This document shows positions 14,489 to 17,750 of a stretch of DNA of 17,750 nt, in pieces; the stretch's first letter is position 1, and each line of letters starts with the position of its first letter. A program made the position numbers and the translations under genes. The DNA is from Pseudomonadota bacterium (GTDB lineage: Bacteria > Pseudomonadota > Gammaproteobacteria > Burkholderiales > Rhodocyclaceae): the NCBI GenBank assembly GCA_030917225.1, contig JAUPVD010000001.1, positions 1 to 17,750 on the forward strand. The letters are read 5' to 3'. The notes beneath the pieces were generated by a model that was not told the origin of the DNA, did no database searches, and saw only the letters and a program-made list of their open reading frames with translations.

Positions 14489-14515
14489 GCGAAGCGCGCG
14501 TGAAGCGAGCGTGAA
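14489..14515 (-). promoter_or_regulatory. CreB binding site (cre-tag) upstream of creD, with a third half-site
   Basis: Reading with creD, TTCACGCTCGCTTCAC (14515-14500) is an exact match to the CreB consensus TTCAC-N6-TTCAC. Six bases further on, TTCGC (14493-14489) continues the 11-bp helical period with one mismatch, giving three half-sites on one face of the DNA. It sits between creC and creD, where CreB activates creD in other proteobacteria. Confidence 0.85.
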
Positions 14516-14584
14516 GTCGATGTATGTCAGCCGGACGTGACGACAGAACGCGAAGCCGGCGTTATCGCAACGGAGGAGCCCGGG

Positions 14585-16018
14585 TTAGTGGGGTTTTTTC
14601 GGCAGACGGATGCCGGCCGTGGCGCCGCCAGCGGCGTTGTTTTCAAAACCTGCCTCACCGCCATGGATTTTGGCTACCTCGCGCACGAACGCGAGGCCCA
14701 GTCCTGTACTTTTCCTGCCGGAGGAAGGACGCGGCAGAGAGTAGAAACGCTCGAACAGATGGGTAAGCGCATAGTCTGGTGCCCCCGGTCCCTGATCGTG
14801 CACCCGGATGCAGACGTTCTCGGCTGTCTGCTCGATGTCTATCGTTACCGTCCCGTGCTCAGGGGAAAACGCGATTGCGTTGTCCACGAGGTTGGCGATG
14901 GCCTGGCGGAGCAGGAAACGATCTCCATGGAGGCTGGCATCGCCATCCCCCGTTACCATGAGGCGGATGTGCCGGGCGTCCGCCTGCGCGGTTCGGCTGG
15001 CGGCAAGCTCTTCTACAATGCCGCCGAACCCGACCTCGCTCAAAGCTTCCGGTGCCTGAAGTTGTTCGATTCTCGCCAGGGCCAGAATACGCTCGATGGT
15101 TTGTTCCATGCGCTCTGCCTGCTCGCCGATATGGTTGGCAAACCGTTGCGCCTCGCCCGATAGAGGCTGCTCGGAGAGAAGTTCGGACGACGCACGGATG
15201 GCCGTCAGCGGACTCTTCATCTCATGTGCCAGGCTTTGCACATAACTCTCGACATATTGTTTCCCGTCCAGTCTTTCGCGCATTACCGTCAGTGCCCGCG
15301 CCAACTCGGAGAGTTGCCCGCCACCAACCGTTGGCGCGACAGCCTTTCCCCCTTCGGCAACCGTCCGCGCGTAATTGCGCAGGCGGTTGATCGAGCGGGT
15401 GAGCCACAGCGTGAACGCCAGGCCGGTCAATAGCGAAGCCAGAAGTAGCCAGAATCCGGCCCGGCGTACACGTTCGCGTGCCCGGTCGGCATAAGGCATG
15501 AGGGAAGTAACCGGCTTGGCGACCGAAAGCACGCCGATCAGCTTTTCCCCGTGCCTTACCGGTGCGGCTACATACATCACCGAACTCTCTGGGTCGGCCG
15601 GGTTCTCGCGTGTGCTGCGCGCGCCGTATTCTCCACGCAAGGCAAGGGCGACATCACGCCACTGGCTGAAATCGGCATTGATCGAAGCTCCTTCCGAATC
15701 GTAGACAACGAGGCCTCGATGGTCGGTCAGGTAGACCCGGATTTCAACGCTTTCCTTGACCACGCCATAGATCGATGCCTGCATTTGGCGATCGAGCGCT
15801 GCGCGCACAGCAGCGGCGAAACTACCACTGGCAATGCGCCCATGCGCCAAGTCTTCCGCCGCCAATTCGGCGAGAACATTGGCCGTGTCGACCAGTGCAT
15901 CCTCGGTCGCCTGGCGTACGCCCGGTTCGACCTCCTTAGCGAAGATGTTGACGATGAACCAGGCGGCGAGGCCGACGATCAGAAAGTAGCCGATGAAAAG
16001 GCGGATGGCGATATTCAT
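14585..16018 (-). CDS. creC: CreC sensor histidine kinase
   Basis: A 477-aa inner-membrane sensor. Helix 1 (about 5-26) and helix 2 (about 188-207) bracket a ~160-residue periplasmic sensory domain. A HAMP-like linker follows, then a HisKA domain with phosphoacceptor His265 (SLAHEMKSPLTAIRAS) and an ATPase domain with NLVDNAIAF, DQGPGAP and the G2-type box GRKSTGLGLAFVREV. It phosphorylates CreB. In pseudomonads CreBC responds to inhibition of the low-molecular-mass PBP4; in enterics to growth conditions. Which signal applies here is not readable. The ATG overlaps the creB stop as ATGA. A 144-bp gap with the CreB box separates it from creD. Confidence 0.94.
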   Translation of the reverse strand: MNIAIRLFIGYFLIVGLAAWFIVNIFAKEVEPGVRQATEDALVDTANVLAELAAEDLAHGRIASGSFAAAVRAALDRQMQASIYGVVKESVEIRVYLTDHRGLVVYDSEGASINADFSQWRDVALALRGEYGARSTRENPADPESSVMYVAAPVRHGEKLIGVLSVAKPVTSLMPYADRARERVRRAGFWLLLASLLTGLAFTLWLTRSINRLRNYARTVAEGGKAVAPTVGGGQLSELARALTVMRERLDGKQYVESYVQSLAHEMKSPLTAIRASSELLSEQPLSGEAQRFANHIGEQAERMEQTIERILALARIEQLQAPEALSEVGFGGIVEELAASRTAQADARHIRLMVTGDGDASLHGDRFLLRQAIANLVDNAIAFSPEHGTVTIDIEQTAENVCIRVHDQGPGAPDYALTHLFERFYSLPRPSSGRKSTGLGLAFVREVAKIHGGEAGFENNAAGGATAGIRLPKKPH

Positions 16019-16725
16019 GCAGCGTGCTGCCGAATGCTGTAGCCGAGGCCGCGGTGCGTTTCGATGGGGTCTTCGTCACAGATCGCACGCAATTTTGCGC
16101 GCAGGGTCTTGACGTGGGCGTCCACTGTTCGCTCGAAGCTTTCCTCCGCATCGCACCAGACCCGTTCCATCAGCTGTGCGCGGCTCAGGATGCGGCCTGG
16201 GCGTTCCAGTAGTGCCGACAGCAGACCATATTCATAACGAGTCAGTGATACCCGTACACCGCAGTAGGCGATGCGTGCGCACTCCGCATCAACGACAAAT
16301 TTTGGTATTGCCGAAGGTGGCGCGGTCGGTCGCGTGCGGCGCAGGATTGCCCTGGCCCGTGAGGCTACTTCACGCGGGCTGAAAGGTTTTGCCACGTAGT
16401 CGTCGGCGCCCAGTTCCAACCCGACGATGCGATCGACTTCATCCGAGCGTGCAGTAAGGAAAATCACCGGTATGTCGGAGGTACGTCGAATTTCCCGGCA
16501 GACATCGAAGCCGCTGATATCCGGCAAGCCAACATCGAGGATGACCAGCGCGTGTCCGCCTTTGCCGATAGCGACCAGCGCGTCGCGACCCAGCGTGCAG
16601 CACTCGGTGACGAATCCTTCTGTTTTTAGAGTGTAGGAAAGCGTGTCGGCGATAGCCGGCTCGTCTTCGACGATGAGAATGCGGGCTCCCGCTTGCCAAG
16701 GATTGACGTCAGGTTGATTGCGCAC
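16015..16725 (-). CDS. creB: CreB response regulator
   Basis: A 236-aa OmpR-family transcription factor. The receiver domain (about 14-130) has acidic residues in VEDEP (20-22), phosphoacceptor Asp64 (LVILDVGLPD), the Thr of FLTARSDEVD and the Lys of VAKPFSPRE. The C-terminal winged helix (about 142-234) has LTRYEYGLLSALLERPGRILSRAQLMERVW and ERTVDAHVKTLRAKLR, the DNA-recognition region. The identity as CreB rather than another OmpR-type regulator rests on its overlap with creC, the adjacent creD and an exact cre-tag. Start codon is GTG 16725 with GGAA upstream; no ATG is available before the receiver. It lies 42 bp after the ABC permease stop on the same strand. Confidence 0.93.
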   Translation of the reverse strand: MRNQPDVNPWQAGARILIVEDEPAIADTLSYTLKTEGFVTECCTLGRDALVAIGKGGHALVILDVGLPDISGFDVCREIRRTSDIPVIFLTARSDEVDRIVGLELGADDYVAKPFSPREVASRARAILRRTRPTAPPSAIPKFVVDAECARIAYCGVRVSLTRYEYGLLSALLERPGRILSRAQLMERVWCDAEESFERTVDAHVKTLRAKLRAICDEDPIETHRGLGYSIRQHAA

Positions 16726-16767
16726 GGATATATTTCCAGACAGGGCGGCTGTGCATGTTTCATTCTC

Positions 16768-17750
16768 TCATTCTGCCCGCAGCGCATCCACCGCGTCGAG
16801 GCCTGCTGCTCGCCGTGCCGGCAGCACACCGGCGAGCAGGCCGATGGTGATGGCTACGCCTTCGGCCATCAGCACGAAGCTGATCGGCGTGTGCACCGGC
16901 AGTGCCGGCAGCGCGAGGTGGATGAGTTGCGCCAGCCCGATGCCGAGCGCCAGCCCCATCAGTCCGCCGAGTGCCGAGAGGGCGACCGCTTCGCCGAGAA
17001 ACAGGCCGAGGATCGTCCGTCGCGGCGCGCCGAGCGCCACCAGCAGGCCGATCTCGCCGGTGCGCTCGGTGACGGCGATGGTCATGATGGTAACGATGCC
17101 GACGCCGCCGACCAGCAGCGAGATACTGCCCAGTGCGCCAACGGCCATGGTCAGGATATCGAGGATCTTCGACAGCGTGCGCAGCATGTCCTCCTGCGTC
17201 GTGATGGTGAAATCCTCGCGGCCGTGGCGGACGGTCAGGGTCTGCTTGATTGCCGCGCTCACCTGCGCTGCAGGCACGCCCTCGGCGTAGGAGACATGGA
17301 TTTCCATCAGCCCTTCGCGGTTGAACAACTCGAGTGCGCGTGCGGCCGGAATGTAGGCCGTATCGTCGAGGTCGATACCCAGGAACTGCCCCTTGGTTTC
17401 CAGCACGCCAATGATGCGGAACTGCATTGCGCCGATCTTCAGTTTCGCGCCGAGGGGGTTCTCGCTGCCAAACAGCTCGTTCTTGAGTTTTGCACCGAGC
17501 ACGACGAAGGGGCGTGCATTGTCCGAATCATCCGGCGGCAGAAACTGGCCGCTCTTTACCTTGATGCTGAATACCTGCGTCATCGCCGAACTCACCCCAT
17601 AGGCGGTCGTCCGTCGCAGGCGTCCGTTGGCGCCGACTTCGATGTTGCCCCATACCGTCGGTGTCACTGCGGTAACGTGAGGCAACTGCTTCAGACTATC
17701 CGCGTCGTCCAGCGTCAGCGGCCGTACTGAGGTGGGAATTCCCGATGGAT
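16768..17750 (-). CDS. MacB/FtsX-type ABC transporter permease (partial, 5' end outside window)
   Basis: The frame stays open to the window end, so the N-terminus is missing; ~327 C-terminal residues are visible. They contain the periplasmic MacB core-type domain (VTAVTPTVWGNIEV ... FSIKVKSGQFLPPDD ... VVLGAKLKNELFG) and an FtsX-like permease domain with three membrane helices (from about ILDILTMAVGALGSI). The hallmark ERTGEIGLLVALGAPRRTILGLFLGEAVALS connects the first two. MacB-type systems are mechanotransmission transporters that work with a periplasmic adaptor to move lipoproteins, peptides or drugs. Any ATPase and adaptor genes would lie beyond the edge. Being 42 bp upstream of creB, it may be co-transcribed with creBC. 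Confidence 0.9.
   Translation of the reverse strand, partial: PSGIPTSVRPLTLDDADSLKQLPHVTAVTPTVWGNIEVGANGRLRRTTAYGVSSAMTQVFSIKVKSGQFLPPDDSDNARPFVVLGAKLKNELFGSENPLGAKLKIGAMQFRIIGVLETKGQFLGIDLDDTAYIPAARALELFNREGLMEIHVSYAEGVPAAQVSAAIKQTLTVRHGREDFTITTQEDMLRTLSKILDILTMAVGALGSISLLVGGVGIVTIMTIAVTERTGEIGLLVALGAPRRTILGLFLGEAVALSALGGLMGLALGIGLAQLIHLALPALPVHTPISFVLMAEGVAITIGLLAGVLPARRAAGLDAVDALRAE

Noticed and set aside
16693..17730. 345-aa plus-strand frame opposite the MacB-type permease
   Set aside because: Shadow of the permease frame, very rich in Arg, Gln, His and Asp, with no domain.

Overview
The window reads as chromosomal DNA of a GC-rich Gram-negative bacterium, most likely a betaproteobacterium. 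A Rhodocyclales-type organism (Dechloromonas/Azonexus-like) is my best guess from the gene mix and protein style; this is inference, not a database match. It opens with the 3' end of a 23S rRNA gene and a 5S rRNA gene on the + strand, closed by two strong hairpin terminators. The rest is ordinary core and housekeeping-type genes plus one coherent envelope-stress module. I see no insertion sequence, prophage, CRISPR array or tRNA.

Layout. 1-730: rRNA operon tail. 824-3216: msrA (+), an alpha/beta hydrolase (-) and an MBL-fold hydrolase (+). 3228-7513 (all -): an orphan branched-chain amino-acid type periplasmic binding protein, an Hpt-HD-GYP signalling protein, tcdA and corA, with tcdA/corA overlapping. 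7672-10041 (+): an FKBP prolyl isomerase overlapping an RluF-like pseudouridine synthase, a secreted glycine-zipper protein with a His-rich tail, a 43-aa exported peptide, a strong terminator, and a single-domain response regulator. 10051-10527 (-): a secreted protein with ten cysteines. 10629-17750 (all -): a MacB/FtsX-type ABC permease (cut by the window end), creB, creC, creD, a membrane-tethered NagZ-like GH3 glycosidase, a small Cys-cluster (YkgJ-like) protein and an M23/LytM peptidase.

The most interesting part is the creBCD module. Upstream of creD, reading with the gene, there is an exact CreB-type site (TTCAC-N6-TTCAC) followed in register by a third half-site TTCGC. creD is then followed at 1, 12 and 10 bp by the GH3, Cys-cluster and M23 genes. 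The arrangement implies that CreB turns on an inner-membrane protein together with two cell-wall-cleaving enzymes. The GH3 protein has an NagZ-type active site but carries three predicted N-terminal membrane helices, unlike soluble cytosolic NagZ, so it probably works in the periplasm. A perfect 9-bp inverted repeat can also pair with the creD ribosome-binding site, perhaps silencing creD in read-through transcripts from creBC.
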